A DNA stretch of 64,000 nucleotides from an uncultured Chlorobiaceae bacterium (lineage in GTDB: Bacteria > Bacteroidota > Chlorobiia > Chlorobiales > Chlorobiaceae), in the NCBI GenBank assembly GCA_903843305.1, contig CAIMPI010000016.1, positions 124,001-188,000 on the forward strand, written 5' to 3'. Position numbers and translations under genes: made by a program. Below are positions 10,932 to 19,964 of the stretch, piece after piece. Under the pieces are notes generated by a model. The model did not search any database. It saw only the letters and a list, made by a program, of their open reading frames with translations, and was not told where the DNA came from. How positions within the stretch are numbered: position 1 is the first letter of the stretch; every line of letters begins with the position of its first letter.

Positions 10932-11171
10932 GGGAATACAATTTTACTTCAGCTATCATAAAAAGCTGTAATTTCTATATTTTTACGGTCGTCTCTTTTT
11001 GTTATTATTTCTTTCGAAGACCTGTTTCAAGTAAGCGTATTTTGCTTAGAAAGCGAAATGTATTAAAATTTTTATTTTTTTCTTTAAAAACGGTTCCTTT
11101 TTTTGCCGCAGAATAAGCTGACAGCGGGCAATAACATCGGGAGCGCCTGATTAAATGGAAAGGTAAGGGAT

Positions 11172-12164
11172 ATGAGTGAAACAATATTGGTGACGGGTTC
11201 AACCGGTTTTATTGGCGCCCGATTGCTGAGACATCTTGAGGAAGAAGGGGTGAGTGTCAAGGTCTTTCTTCGTCCCGAAAGCCAGGCTGGCGCTTTGCCT
11301 GAAAGGGTGGAGGTTGTTCGCGGCAGTTTCAGCGATCTGGAGGCTCTTGGTCGCGTTGTGCGTGATGTTGACCGGATAGTGCATCTCGCCGGAGTAACAA
11401 AAGCACTTGATGAGTCGGGGTATGATGCGGGTAATGTTATGCCAGTGAGGAACTTGCTTGACGCAATCAGTACGCATAACCCGCAGCTCAAGCGTTTTCT
11501 TTACGTTTCGTCGTTGACGGTTGCTGGTCCAGCATCTGAGGGTATACGTGGAGTCAGCGAGTCTGATTCCCCTTGTCCAGTGAGTGCCTACGGACGTAGC
11601 AAGTTAAGGGCGGAAACCTTATGTATGGAACGTTCAGCGCAGATTCCGATTACTATTGTGCGCCCTCCGGCAGTGTATGGACCGGGCGACAGGGATGTGC
11701 TTCAGGTTTTTCAGATGCTTGCCAAAGGGTTTCTGGTGTCGGCTGGTAGTCCGGGGAGGCAGCGCTTCAGTATGATTTATGTTGACGATCTTGTAAAGGG
11801 TATTATGGCGGCCGCTCGTTCTGAGAAAGCGGTTGCTCAAGTTTATTATATAACATCAACCTGTTCATTCTCGTGGAATGAGGTGATAGCCGCAGCTCGA
11901 CCTCTGCTCGGCTTTAAGAAGTTGTACAGGATTTCTCTGCCTGAACCCTTTGTTTTTTTCCTTGGTTCAGTAATTGGTGCTATCTCGTCGCTTCAGGGAA
12001 AGCCGGCTCTTATAAACAGTGATAAGGTTAATGAGCTCTTGCAGGACTATTGGGTCTGCTCTCCAGAGCAGGCTGAACGCGATCTTGGTTTTACGGCAGA
12101 AACCACTCTTGCTGAAGGTGTTGAAAAAACGATCTACTGGTATCAGCGCAAAGGGTTGTTGTGA
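11172..12164 (+). CDS. NAD-dependent epimerase/dehydratase, extended SDR
   Basis: A 330-residue Rossmann protein acting on an unknown substrate. The N-terminus shows TGSTGFIGARLLRHL, the NAD(P) glycine motif of extended SDRs. The active site is SSLTVAG followed by YGRSK (the YxxxK pair), and VRPPAVYGPGD is the usual substrate-loop signature. The start follows a reasonable ribosome site (AAGGTAAGGGAT). It is transcribed divergently from the alpha-oxoamine synthase across a 240-bp gap that should hold both promoters. Related proteins are annotated as dihydroflavonol-4-reductase-like, nucleoside-sugar epimerases or sterol dehydrogenase-like; the sequence alone does not choose. Confidence 0.8.
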   Translation: MSETILVTGSTGFIGARLLRHLEEEGVSVKVFLRPESQAGALPERVEVVRGSFSDLEALGRVVRDVDRIVHLAGVTKALDESGYDAGNVMPVRNLLDAISTHNPQLKRFLYVSSLTVAGPASEGIRGVSESDSPCPVSAYGRSKLRAETLCMERSAQIPITIVRPPAVYGPGDRDVLQVFQMLAKGFLVSAGSPGRQRFSMIYVDDLVKGIMAAARSEKAVAQVYYITSTCSFSWNEVIAAARPLLGFKKLYRISLPEPFVFFLGSVIGAISSLQGKPALINSDKVNELLQDYWVCSPEQAERDLGFTAETTLAEGVEKTIYWYQRKGLL

Positions 12165-12176
12165 ATCAAGTTACTG

Positions 12177-13217
12177 TTATCCGAGCAGTTTCTGCATGAG
12201 CTGCAAGAGCAGATATTTTTCGTCAGGGTAGGGATGCAGGCCTTTCAGTGCAGCATCTGTATCTTTCAGTGCAGCAATAGCTTTCTCGGTATCCTGCAGA
12301 GAAAAAGATCCGGTGTAGGTAATGTAGTTTTTTACGAAATATTCCTGCTTGCCGTACATACCGAGAATTTTTGCAATTTCTGCCTGGGGCAACTGCTTTA
12401 CTGCAGGTAGAGAGAGTTTCCAGAGACGGATATAAAAGGTTGTAAGAAAGCGGACAATGTTGCCGAGCCCCTCTTTTTGCCCCTCTTGATCCATGATCAT
12501 GAGCGAGATACCGCTGCAAAGTCTCAGGCTGCGTGCTGCAAGGGCTTTTTCAAGCTCAAAGACGTTATAAGTGCGTGAGATGCCGACACAGTCATAGACA
12601 TCGGTTGCTGTAATGCGCTTTTCGCCGCTTCGGGCGGAGATGTAGAGGATTATTTTCTCAATTTCATAGCATATTTCTCGCGCAGATGGTTGTATATATG
12701 CGGTAAAAGCCTTGAGTGCATCTGCCTCAAATTCCCATCCGGATAGTTTTGCTCTGTTTACGGCGAAAAGGTCGGGAGCCTTGATTGCCGGGAACTCATG
12801 GCGATATTTTTTCAATGTGCTGAATGGTGCTTTTTCAATATCTTTTTTATCGATCGGGTCAGCATCAAGTATCAGAACAGTAAATTCTGCGGGATTGGCG
12901 ATATAGCGACTGAATTTTTCTTCAAGTTGGTTCTGTAGGGCTTTTGTAGTTGGCTTTTTGATTTTTTCAAATTGCCGGACAACGATAAGCTGCTTTGGAG
13001 TGAACATCGGGTATTCAGAGGTTCTTGATACAAGTTCTCCAATTGTAAGATCAGCTCCGTGAAGAATGTGTGTATTGCTTGCGGCATCACTTTCTGAAGG
13101 GAATATTGCTGTTCTGATCATACCAGCAAGTTCTTCCTTGAGGAAGCTTTCTGGTCCATAAAAGAAATAAACCGGAGAAATGTTGCCAGCAAGAATATTT
13201 TTTTTTAATGCATCCAT
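12177..13217 (-). CDS. holA: DNA polymerase III subunit delta (HolA)
   Basis: Clamp-loader subunit that opens the beta clamp during replication. At 346 residues it has the usual length. The N-terminal PVYFFYGPESFLKEE matches the start of HolA proteins (YLLYGDE/PFL), and the body has the expected helical AAA+-like fold without a working P-loop. It ends 13 bp from the convergent SDR gene stop. It lies downstream of ssb on the same strand with a 60-bp gap containing a hairpin, so it may be partly co-transcribed with ssb. Confidence 0.88.
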   Translation of the reverse strand: MDALKKNILAGNISPVYFFYGPESFLKEELAGMIRTAIFPSESDAASNTHILHGADLTIGELVSRTSEYPMFTPKQLIVVRQFEKIKKPTTKALQNQLEEKFSRYIANPAEFTVLILDADPIDKKDIEKAPFSTLKKYRHEFPAIKAPDLFAVNRAKLSGWEFEADALKAFTAYIQPSAREICYEIEKIILYISARSGEKRITATDVYDCVGISRTYNVFELEKALAARSLRLCSGISLMIMDQEGQKEGLGNIVRFLTTFYIRLWKLSLPAVKQLPQAEIAKILGMYGKQEYFVKNYITYTGSFSLQDTEKAIAALKDTDAALKGLHPYPDEKYLLLQLMQKLLG

Positions 13218-13238
13218 GTGGGATGTCAGGTATCATTG

Positions 13239-13258
13239 GGGCGCATCGGAGTGCGCCC
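13239..13258 (-). other. GC-rich hairpin between ssb and holA
   Basis: GGGCGCA and TGCGCCC form a 7-bp stem with a 6-nt loop in the short gap after ssb. There is no T-tract on the minus strand, so it may attenuate read-through or stabilise the ssb mRNA 3' end rather than terminate fully. Confidence 0.45.
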
Positions 13259-13277
13259 TGAAGGTTAAAAAGAGAGT

Positions 13278-13745
13278 TCAGAAAGGAAGGTCATCCTTTT
13301 CGTTTTCAAGCATCTGTACTGTCGGAGAAGTTGCGGGTGAAGCGTTTTGCGGGCGTTCGTAAGTCTGTACTGTACCTTCATTGCTGCTTGGTCCACTTCC
13401 CTGTTCGCGCTGCCCCCCGAGCATTTGCATTTCCGAACAAACAATCTCGGTTGCATATTTTTTTTCGCCGCTTTTGGGGTCGTCCCAACTTCTGGTCTGC
13501 AAACGGCCTTCAACATACACCTGTCGTCCCTTTTTCAGGTACTGGTTGCATATTTCAGCAAGTTTGCCCCATGTGATAATCCTGTGCCATTCGGTTCTCT
13601 CCTGCAAGTTGCCGTTGCTGTCCTTAAAGTTTTCATTGGTAGCTAAAGTAAAATTGGCTACTGACTGACCGGATGTCGTTGTCCTTAATTCAGGATCGTT
13701 GCCGAGATGGCCGATCAGCATTACTTTGTTGAGTCCTTTTGCCAT
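13278..13745 (-). CDS. ssb: Single-stranded DNA-binding protein
   Basis: Binds and protects ssDNA in replication and repair. The 155-residue protein begins [20 protein letters not shown], a classic OB-fold start, continues with [21 protein letters not shown] and ends in the acidic DDLPF tip that recruits SSB partners. Between the OB-fold (1-110) and the tip lies a short Gln/Ser/Pro-rich linker. It precedes holA on the same strand. Confidence 0.95.
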   Translation of the reverse strand: MAKGLNKVMLIGHLGNDPELRTTTSGQSVANFTLATNENFKDSNGNLQERTEWHRIITWGKLAEICNQYLKKGRQVYVEGRLQTRSWDDPKSGEKKYATEIVCSEMQMLGGQREQGSGPSSNEGTVQTYERPQNASPATSPTVQMLENEKDDLPF

Positions 13746-13848
13746 GGTAGGTAGGGATTTGTTGAAAAAAGCATTAAGGAAAATATATTTTCAAGATTCC
13801 TTGTAAGGAAATACTTCTCTCCATTTACTTATGCGATAAATATACTTC

Positions 13849-14718
13849 TTATTCTATTAAAAGTTTTGCATCAATGACTGGGCCTTCCCGGCAGAGCAGC
13901 ATGGTTCTAACGCCTCCACTGGGATTCTTGACCTCAACACTGCAGCCATAACAAATACCGATGCCACAGCCCATAACTGATTCAAGAGAAAGGTCACATG
14001 GTAACTGGTATTCATTGCAGAACTGTGCAAGTGCCTTCAGCATTGGATTGGGTCCGCATGCAAAAATCTTGAGAGGCCCCTCATTGTTGAGAGCGGGAAG
14101 CTCAGTACGGAGCAGAGCCACCACAGTGCCTTTGAACCCTGAGGAACCATCATCTGTCGCAAACCGGCAGTTGGAAAGGTTTTGGGAGAGCAGGTCATCT
14201 TTTGTTCTGCCCCCGATCAGGTTGATTGTCTTTTTGCCTTCTTCGGCAAGTGTTTTTTCGAGAAAAAGCATGGGTGCTGTGCCAATTCCGCCGGAAACAA
14301 GCACAGCGGTTTGGAACTCCTCGCTTGTTCGATCAAAACTGTTTCCAAGCGGGCCAAGTACCATTACCGCTGTTCCTTCAGTGGTATCGGAAAAAAGAGT
14401 GGTACCAGGGCCGATTGATTTCACCATGATATCAATAAGGGTTCCCCTGACATTATGTATTGAAAACGGTCTTCTGAGCAGAGGCAGTGTTGAGTCCTTA
14501 ACCTTGATGTTGACAAAATTACCGGGTTTTGCTGTTGCAGCAATTGCCTGGCATTCGAGGGTTATAATGCTGACATTACTGGTGATGCGGTGTGTCTGGA
14601 CGACAGTTGCCTTGATATCGGCATAGTGGGCAGAGCACTCATGTGCAAGCAGTTTCGGTTCATTTCTGTAATTACCTTGTTCTGATCTCATGCGTTTTTG
14701 ATTGTCTGGGGCATTCAT
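13849..14718 (-). CDS. pyrK: Dihydroorotate dehydrogenase B electron-transfer subunit (PyrK-like)
   Basis: FAD and [2Fe-2S] protein that passes electrons from dihydroorotate oxidation by PyrD to NAD+. The 289-residue protein has a ferredoxin-reductase FAD domain (LPLLRRPFSIHNV, RxFS-type FAD motif), a nucleotide domain with LVSGGIGTAPM, and a C-terminal cluster site MGCGIGICYGCSVEVK plus a later LLCREGP cysteine. The N-terminus is about 25 residues longer than usual, and a later start at MRSEQ is possible. No pyrD lies next to it. It diverges from the ArsA-like gene at 14863. Confidence 0.85.
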   Translation of the reverse strand: MNAPDNQKRMRSEQGNYRNEPKLLAHECSAHYADIKATVVQTHRITSNVSIITLECQAIAATAKPGNFVNIKVKDSTLPLLRRPFSIHNVRGTLIDIMVKSIGPGTTLFSDTTEGTAVMVLGPLGNSFDRTSEEFQTAVLVSGGIGTAPMLFLEKTLAEEGKKTINLIGGRTKDDLLSQNLSNCRFATDDGSSGFKGTVVALLRTELPALNNEGPLKIFACGPNPMLKALAQFCNEYQLPCDLSLESVMGCGIGICYGCSVEVKNPSGGVRTMLLCREGPVIDAKLLIE

Positions 14719-14862
14719 TGCTTCTTTACAGAGGTAAATTTTAATATGGCCAAAATAATTAAAAAAGAGTGTATGTTTGGTCTTTTGTAGTGTCAGCTTA
14801 GAGTTATATCTTTCTTTTCTTTCTGATTTTTTATCAGCATTCTAAAAACCAATGTTCGGTTC

Positions 14863-16089
14863 ATGCGTATTTTAACTTTTACAGGTAAAGGCGGGGTAGG
14901 CAAAACCAGTGTTTCAGCAGCAACGGCTGTCCGCTTGTCGGAGCTGGGCTATCGTACACTTGTTCTTTCAACCGATCCAGCACATAGTTTATCGGATTCC
15001 TTTAACCTGCCTCTTGGCCCCGAACCTACAAAAGTCAAGGAGAATCTTCATGCCATCGAGGTCAATCCTTATGTTGACCTTAAGCAGAACTGGCACTCTG
15101 TCCAGAAGTACTACACAAAAGTTTTTATGGCACAGGGTATTTCCGGAGTAATGGCAGATGAGATGACTATTTTGCCTGGTATGGAAGAGCTTTTTTCCCT
15201 TTTAAGAATAAAGCGCTATAAGGCGTCTGGGCTTTATGATGTACTTGTACTTGATACAGCACCTACAGGTGAGACACTTCGTCTGCTCTCCCTTCCCGAC
15301 ACTCTTGCATGGGGAATGAAGGCGGTTAAAAATGTCAATAAATACCTCATCAAGCCATTAAGCAAGCCGCTTTCAAAAATGTCTGATAAAATTGCTTTTT
15401 TTATTCCTCCTGCAGATGCTATTGAGTCGGTTGACCAGGTTTTCGATGAGCTTGAGGATATCCGTGAAATCCTGACGGATAACAAAAAATCGACAGTGCG
15501 TCTGGTCATGAATGCAGAAAAAATGTCAATCAAGGAGACCATGCGAGCCTTGACCTATCTGAACCTCTATGGTTTCAAGGTGGATATGGTGCTTGTAAAT
15601 AGATTGCTTGATACGCAAGAGAATAGTGGGTATCTGGAAAACTGGAAAGCTATTCAGCAGAAATACCTCGGAGAGATCGAGGAAGGATTTTCCCCTCTTC
15701 CGGTAAAAAAACTCAGGATGTATGAGCAGGAAATTGTTGGTCTCAAATCACTGGAGCTGTTCGCTAAAGATATGTACGGCGATACTGATCCGTCCGATAT
15801 GATGTATGATGAGCCCCCTATCAAGTTTGTCAGGAACAAGGATGTCTACGAAGTACAGTTGAAGCTTATGTTTGCCAATCCTGTCGATATCGATGTATGG
15901 GTAACAGGTGATGAATTATTTGTGCAGATTGGCAATCAGCGTAAAATCATCACGCTTCCGATCAGCTTGACAGGTCTTGAGCCTGGTGATGCCGTTTTCA
16001 AGGATAAGTGGCTTCATATTCCTTTTGATCTTAACCGAAACAATCACAGTAGGTCACAAAAAGAACAAAAGGCCTATGAAAGAGGTTGA
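14863..16089 (+). CDS. ArsA/Get3-type ATPase with C-terminal HSP20-like domain (copy 1)
   Basis: A soluble P-loop ATPase of the ArsA/Get3 class, 408 residues. The deviant Walker A GKGGVGKT sits at residues 8-15, STDPAHSLSD is the switch/P2-like element, and DTAPTGETLRLL is the family's TAP motif. After about residue 315 a beta-rich segment (VYEVQLKLMFANPVDIDVWV) resembles the small-heat-shock-like domain seen in bacterial ArsA homologs. No arsB or arsR is nearby. The gene lies immediately upstream of csmC-csmA, and a second homolog lies 1.8 kb downstream of csmA. A role in targeting or assembly of membrane or chlorosome proteins is inference from Get3 biology and position. Confidence 0.85.
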   Translation: MRILTFTGKGGVGKTSVSAATAVRLSELGYRTLVLSTDPAHSLSDSFNLPLGPEPTKVKENLHAIEVNPYVDLKQNWHSVQKYYTKVFMAQGISGVMADEMTILPGMEELFSLLRIKRYKASGLYDVLVLDTAPTGETLRLLSLPDTLAWGMKAVKNVNKYLIKPLSKPLSKMSDKIAFFIPPADAIESVDQVFDELEDIREILTDNKKSTVRLVMNAEKMSIKETMRALTYLNLYGFKVDMVLVNRLLDTQENSGYLENWKAIQQKYLGEIEEGFSPLPVKKLRMYEQEIVGLKSLELFAKDMYGDTDPSDMMYDEPPIKFVRNKDVYEVQLKLMFANPVDIDVWVTGDELFVQIGNQRKIITLPISLTGLEPGDAVFKDKWLHIPFDLNRNNHSRSQKEQKAYERG

Positions 16090-16136
16090 TGACTGTGAGT
16101 GGCTACTATTTGTTTAGATTGATATTTATGTTTAAA

Positions 16137-16166
16137 TTCATTCAATAATAATTTTGTAGTTATAAT
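16137..16166 (+). promoter_or_regulatory. Candidate sigma70-type promoter of csmC
   Basis: TTCATT (-35 like), an 18-bp spacer and a perfect TATAAT (16161-16166), about 45 bp before the csmC start. Identified by eye only. The -35 half is weak. Confidence 0.4.
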
Positions 16167-16210
16167 TAGAACAGGGGCTTTGTTTTAGCCTCACTTCAAA
16201 GGAGAAAAAT

Positions 16211-16630
16211 ATGTCGGAATCGTACCAGAAACTGCGTAAGGACTTTAAAGAGCTCGAATTTACAGATCGGCTTACCTTTCTTGCTGAAAGCGTGCTTTTG
16301 ACAGGGCAGAGTGCTGTTGTTGGTGGTTTGAATCTTGCAGGTAATCTCTTTGATACGGTAACTGGCACAGTGGGCTCTGTTATCGACGCATCAGGCATTG
16401 GTAACTTGCTTGGCAATACTGGCGGTGTTGTTGGAGAGACTATTGACAGGGTTGCCATTACAGTTAAGGACGCATCGAGAACTGCCAGTGAGTTATATGT
16501 CAGTGCTGTTGAGTCCGTTGAAAATGCAACTGGAAATGCTGCCACGGCTGTTGGTGATGCAGGGGTGTCTGCTTCCGAAGTCGTGAAAAATTTTGCCGGT
16601 TCTTTTCAGAAGGGTCAGGTAAGAAAATAG
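16211..16630 (+). CDS. csmC: Chlorosome envelope protein CsmC
   Basis: A chlorosome surface protein of 139 residues. It is rich in Gly, Ala, Ser, Thr and Val ([19 protein letters not shown]), with small-residue amphipathic stretches and no signal peptide, as expected for a protein lying in the lipid monolayer facing the cytoplasm. The start follows a strong ribosome site (AAAGGAG, 7 bp upstream). Identification rests on these features and on its place directly upstream of csmA, the order known in Chlorobaculum tepidum. Confidence 0.85.
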   Translation: MSESYQKLRKDFKELEFTDRLTFLAESVLLTGQSAVVGGLNLAGNLFDTVTGTVGSVIDASGIGNLLGNTGGVVGETIDRVAITVKDASRTASELYVSAVESVENATGNAATAVGDAGVSASEVVKNFAGSFQKGQVRK

Positions 16631-16683
16631 GGAGTGCCACTTTTGCCTGGTGATCTTTTTGAGGAAGTCTGAAAAATCTTTTT

Positions 16684-16711
16684 TTGTGTTTTTTTGATTA
16701 TTATCTATAAA
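16684..16711 (+). promoter_or_regulatory. Candidate internal promoter of csmA
   Basis: TTGTGT, a 16-bp spacer and TATAAA in the 145-bp AT-rich gap between csmC and csmA. CsmA is far more abundant than CsmC in chlorosomes, so an extra promoter would make sense. Identified by eye only. Confidence 0.3.
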
Positions 16712-16775
16712 TTGAGTCAAGAATTGTAATTTTAGTTCTAATTATTTTCCAACAATTAAATTCCAAGGAGGAATT

Positions 16776-17018
16776 ATGAGTGGTGGTGGTGTTTTTACCG
16801 ATATCCTGGCCGCAGCCGGACGTATTTTTGAGGTAATGGTTGAGGGGCACTGGGAGACAGTAGGTATGCTTTTTGATTCTTTGGGCAAAGGTACCATGAG
16901 AATCAATCGTAATGCCTATGGCAGCATGGGTGGCGGAACAAGTCTTCGTGGATCATCACCTGAAGTTTCAGGTTATGCTGTTCCAACCAAAGCTGTTGAA
17001 TCAAAATTTGCCAAGTAA
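16776..17018 (+). CDS. csmA: Chlorosome baseplate protein CsmA (precursor)
   Basis: BChl a-binding protein that forms the paracrystalline baseplate linking the chlorosome to the FMO protein. The 80-residue product starts [20 protein letters not shown] and contains the single histidine (EGHWETVGM) used as the BChl a ligand. The mature protein is known to lose about 20 C-terminal residues, which here corresponds to the stretch after roughly [13 protein letters not shown]. An excellent ribosome site (AAGGAGG, 6 bp before ATG) fits very high expression. A terminator follows at 17043. Confidence 0.98.
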   Translation: MSGGGVFTDILAAAGRIFEVMVEGHWETVGMLFDSLGKGTMRINRNAYGSMGGGTSLRGSSPEVSGYAVPTKAVESKFAK

Positions 17019-17042
17019 GCATAATTGATATGCTTGTTGTGA

Positions 17043-17078
17043 AGGCAGTGTAAAGTTCAAAACTTTCACTGCCTTTTT
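17043..17078 (+). terminator. Rho-independent terminator of csmCA
   Basis: AGGCAGTG..AAAGTT pairs with AACTTT..CACTGCCT (14 bp with a single bulge) around a 3-nt loop, followed by TTTTT. It lies 24 bp after csmA. Confidence 0.85.
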
Positions 17079-17189
17079 AATTTCCAAAATCCGGTAAATT
17101 TTGGCTGATTGAGTGATTTCTGTTTATTAAAAATTTTCATAAATTTAAATTCAATCGGCTGGCAAGCGTTAAGTGAATAGGTATGGTTA

Positions 17190-18716
17190 ATGGCTAATGT
17201 GTCTGTATACGTTTCGGGTCAAACCGAACAAAATGATGTAACTGAGTTTTTTCAGAAAGGCCTTATGAGCGCCGGTGAAAATCCGATTGCTTTTTTTGAA
17301 GGGGTTTTTTATGAATCACATCAGGAACGAGTCGGCAATATTGCCTTTCAGGATTATCTGATCTATACTGACAAGGCGGTTTACCTTTGGGCAAGAGGTT
17401 CTAATAAGGACTATCTCGACAGGTTTAATCTTGGTGCAGTCTCAGTTAACAGCCGGAATAAAGATCATGATTTTGCGACGCTGAATTTCAAGGTACGCCG
17501 CGAGGACAGGGAGCCTGTCTATGTGATTTTTGATATGGTTGAACTGAGGGAAGCCGACCTGATTAACAGACTCCATACCCTTATTGAGTCGATCATAGAA
17601 GATCGTCTTGGTCTTAACTACCGGAAAAATCTGCCTGATGATGTTTCTGCCCTTGTTCTTCAGGGTTCAAGAGCTGTTTGTGTTCCTCAAGCAATTTCTT
17701 TTCGATTTGACGATCCCCCTGCTGTCCAGCAAGAGAGCCATATAGGGTATGGCCAGGATCTCCTGGAGCAATATAAGGCAAGTCTTGGTTATCCTCCTGA
17801 TGAACGTCCGCTTCAGCAGTCAGCCGAGTCTAAGCAGGATGGTTTTTCTCCCGCAGATGCCCTCAAGGGAATTGAAAATATGCTCCCTACAGATCCTGCA
17901 TCATTGAAAAGAATAGCTGGTTCAATAAAGGAATTGATTGGAGATGCACCTTTCAAGATTCGTGATCAGGTCAAGAGTGACCTGCAGCATGTTCCTGGCA
18001 TGCTCGCTGCCCTCAATGAACTCCTTAACAGTATCGCGGATAACCCTCAAGCCGAGCGCTTTGTCATAAATCTTGTGAAAACTGCTGTCAGAAATGACGG
18101 GATGATCGGATCGGTTGGAAAGCTTTTGCGACTTTCATCCAGTTTTGGTGACACCACGAAGAGGCGACCGCAAAGGCCTTCTTCCAAAGCGGATAACGCC
18201 GAATCCAGTAATGGTGCGCCTCATGCTCGACGACGCAACGACAGTTGTGGTGATGATACCACTCCCAAAAGAAAGAGTATTCATATAAAAAGCGATGACG
18301 ATGCGACGCTGAATGATGATTGTTTCAGTAGTCTTGAATCGTGCAGTGAAAAAGATACGCACCCAATGCCGTCCAGTAAAAATACTCGGATCGCGGATGA
18401 ATTTGAAGGTGGTGAGGCTCCGGCAAGAAAAAATATTACAATTAAATCTGTTGACGAAAACATACCATCAATTGTGAAAAACATGATGAGTATGGATGAC
18501 GTTTCTTCAACGCCAGTAGCACCCGGCGGACACGATGCGGTCGAAAGTGTCCCAAGAAAAAAAATCCTGATAAGATCGGATGTGGAAACAGGCACTGTTA
18601 ATTCAGATGAAAGGGATGTTTCAGCGGTGCCCCCTGTTGATCCTGCGTCGGCAAATAATACCTTTGATGTCAGTCGGCTCACTGGCAATGAACATGATAT
18701 TGAAAGAGCCTCTTAG
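17190..18716 (+). CDS. Unrecognised protein with globular N-domain and basic-repeat tail
   Basis: I do not recognise this 508-residue protein. Residues 1 to about 150 look like a compact alpha/beta module (FFEGVFYESHQERVGNIAFQ, then DYLIYTDKAVYLWARG) reminiscent of bacterial PH-like domains. Residues 200-310 are helical with regular hydrophobics. The last 190 residues are Ser/Asp/Pro-rich and carry three spaced copies of a short basic-then-acidic motif (KRKSIHIKSDDD, ARKNITIKSVDE, PRKKILIRSDVE). It has no signal peptide or membrane segment. It lies between csmA and the second ArsA-like gene, which suggests a role in the same process; that is inference. Confidence 0.8.
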   Translation: MANVSVYVSGQTEQNDVTEFFQKGLMSAGENPIAFFEGVFYESHQERVGNIAFQDYLIYTDKAVYLWARGSNKDYLDRFNLGAVSVNSRNKDHDFATLNFKVRREDREPVYVIFDMVELREADLINRLHTLIESIIEDRLGLNYRKNLPDDVSALVLQGSRAVCVPQAISFRFDDPPAVQQESHIGYGQDLLEQYKASLGYPPDERPLQQSAESKQDGFSPADALKGIENMLPTDPASLKRIAGSIKELIGDAPFKIRDQVKSDLQHVPGMLAALNELLNSIADNPQAERFVINLVKTAVRNDGMIGSVGKLLRLSSSFGDTTKRRPQRPSSKADNAESSNGAPHARRRNDSCGDDTTPKRKSIHIKSDDDATLNDDCFSSLESCSEKDTHPMPSSKNTRIADEFEGGEAPARKNITIKSVDENIPSIVKNMMSMDDVSSTPVAPGGHDAVESVPRKKILIRSDVETGTVNSDERDVSAVPPVDPASANNTFDVSRLTGNEHDIERAS

Positions 18717-18773
18717 CGATAAATAGCATTCAGTCAAGATCATCAAGTCCACTCAATAGTTTTTATTATCAAC

Positions 18774-19928
18774 ATGAGAATTATTCTTTACCTGGGTAAA
18801 GGAGGGGTAGGTAAAACTACCGTTTCAGCTTCATCTGCAACAGCCATTGCCCGAAGAGGGAAACGGGTTTTGATTATGAGCACTGATGTGGCTCACAGTC
18901 TTGCCGATGCCTTGAATGCCGAACTCTCTTCCACGCCGGTGGAAGTTGAAAAGAATCTCTTTGCTATGGAAGTGAATGTTCTTGCTGAAATCAGGGAAAA
19001 CTGGACAGAACTCTATTCCTATTTTTCGTCGATTTTAATGCACGACGGTGCTAATGAAGTTGTTGCTGAAGAGCTTGCTATTATGCCTGGTATGGAGGAA
19101 ATGATCAGTCTTCGCTATATCTGGAAAGCAGCAAAGTCAGGTAATTATGATGTTGTGGTTGTTGATGCGGCTCCAACCGGAGAGACCATGCGTTTGCTTG
19201 GTATGCCTGAGTCTTATGGATGGTATGCGGATAAAATTGGTGGGTGGCATTCCAAAGCAATTGGTTTTGCTGCTCCTCTCCTCAACAAGTTCATGCCGAA
19301 GAAAAATATCTTCAAGCTGATGCCAGAGGTGAATGATCACATGAAAGAACTCCATGCAATGTTGCAGGATAAAGCAATAACGACATTCAGGGTTGTTCTT
19401 AATCCTGAAAATATGGTTATCAAGGAAGCATTGCGTGTACAGACTTACCTTAACCTTTTTGGTTATAAGCTTGATGCGGCCGTAGTCAATAAAATTCTTC
19501 CTGCAAGCTCTTCCGACAACTACCTGCAGAGTCTTATAGATATTCAGAGCAAGTATCTCAAAGTGATTGAAAATTGTTTTTATCCGGTTCCGATTTTCAG
19601 GGTAAAACAGTCTACAGCAGAAATTATCAATACCGACAGACTGTACGAGTTGAGCAAGGAGATGTTTGGCGACAAAAATCCTGCTGATATTCTTTACAGT
19701 AGTGACAAAACCCAGTTGCTGGAGAAAGTTGACGGGAAATATGTTCTTAGCCTTTACCTGCCAAATGTTGAGGTGCAGAAGCTCAATGTGAATATCAAAG
19801 GTGATGAACTGCTGGTGGATATCAACAACTTCCGCAAAAGCATTATTCTTCCCAATGTTCTTGTGGGCCGAAAAACTGAAGGCGCAGATTTTATAGCAGG
19901 TAATCTTAATATTACGTTTGCCAACTGA
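18774..19928 (+). CDS. ArsA/Get3-type ATPase with C-terminal HSP20-like domain (copy 2)
   Basis: A 384-residue paralog of the protein at 14863. The Walker A GKGGVGKT is at residues 8-15, [13 protein letters not shown] replaces the STDPAHS switch, and [16 protein letters not shown] is the TAP-like motif. The C-terminal 70 residues ([20 protein letters not shown]) form the same HSP20-like beta domain. The middle region has methionine-rich pieces ([17 protein letters not shown]), which could line a hydrophobic client groove; this is inference. It follows the repeat-tail protein by 57 bp and ends at a strong terminator. Confidence 0.85.
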   Translation: MRIILYLGKGGVGKTTVSASSATAIARRGKRVLIMSTDVAHSLADALNAELSSTPVEVEKNLFAMEVNVLAEIRENWTELYSYFSSILMHDGANEVVAEELAIMPGMEEMISLRYIWKAAKSGNYDVVVVDAAPTGETMRLLGMPESYGWYADKIGGWHSKAIGFAAPLLNKFMPKKNIFKLMPEVNDHMKELHAMLQDKAITTFRVVLNPENMVIKEALRVQTYLNLFGYKLDAAVVNKILPASSSDNYLQSLIDIQSKYLKVIENCFYPVPIFRVKQSTAEIINTDRLYELSKEMFGDKNPADILYSSDKTQLLEKVDGKYVLSLYLPNVEVQKLNVNIKGDELLVDINNFRKSIILPNVLVGRKTEGADFIAGNLNITFAN

Positions 19929-19964
19929 AAGAACTGCACAGTATTTTTCATGATAATCCAGTCC

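Noticed and set aside
13961-14626. 221-codon plus-strand ORF
   Set aside because: Exact antisense of pyrK, which has clear FAD and iron-sulfur motifs.
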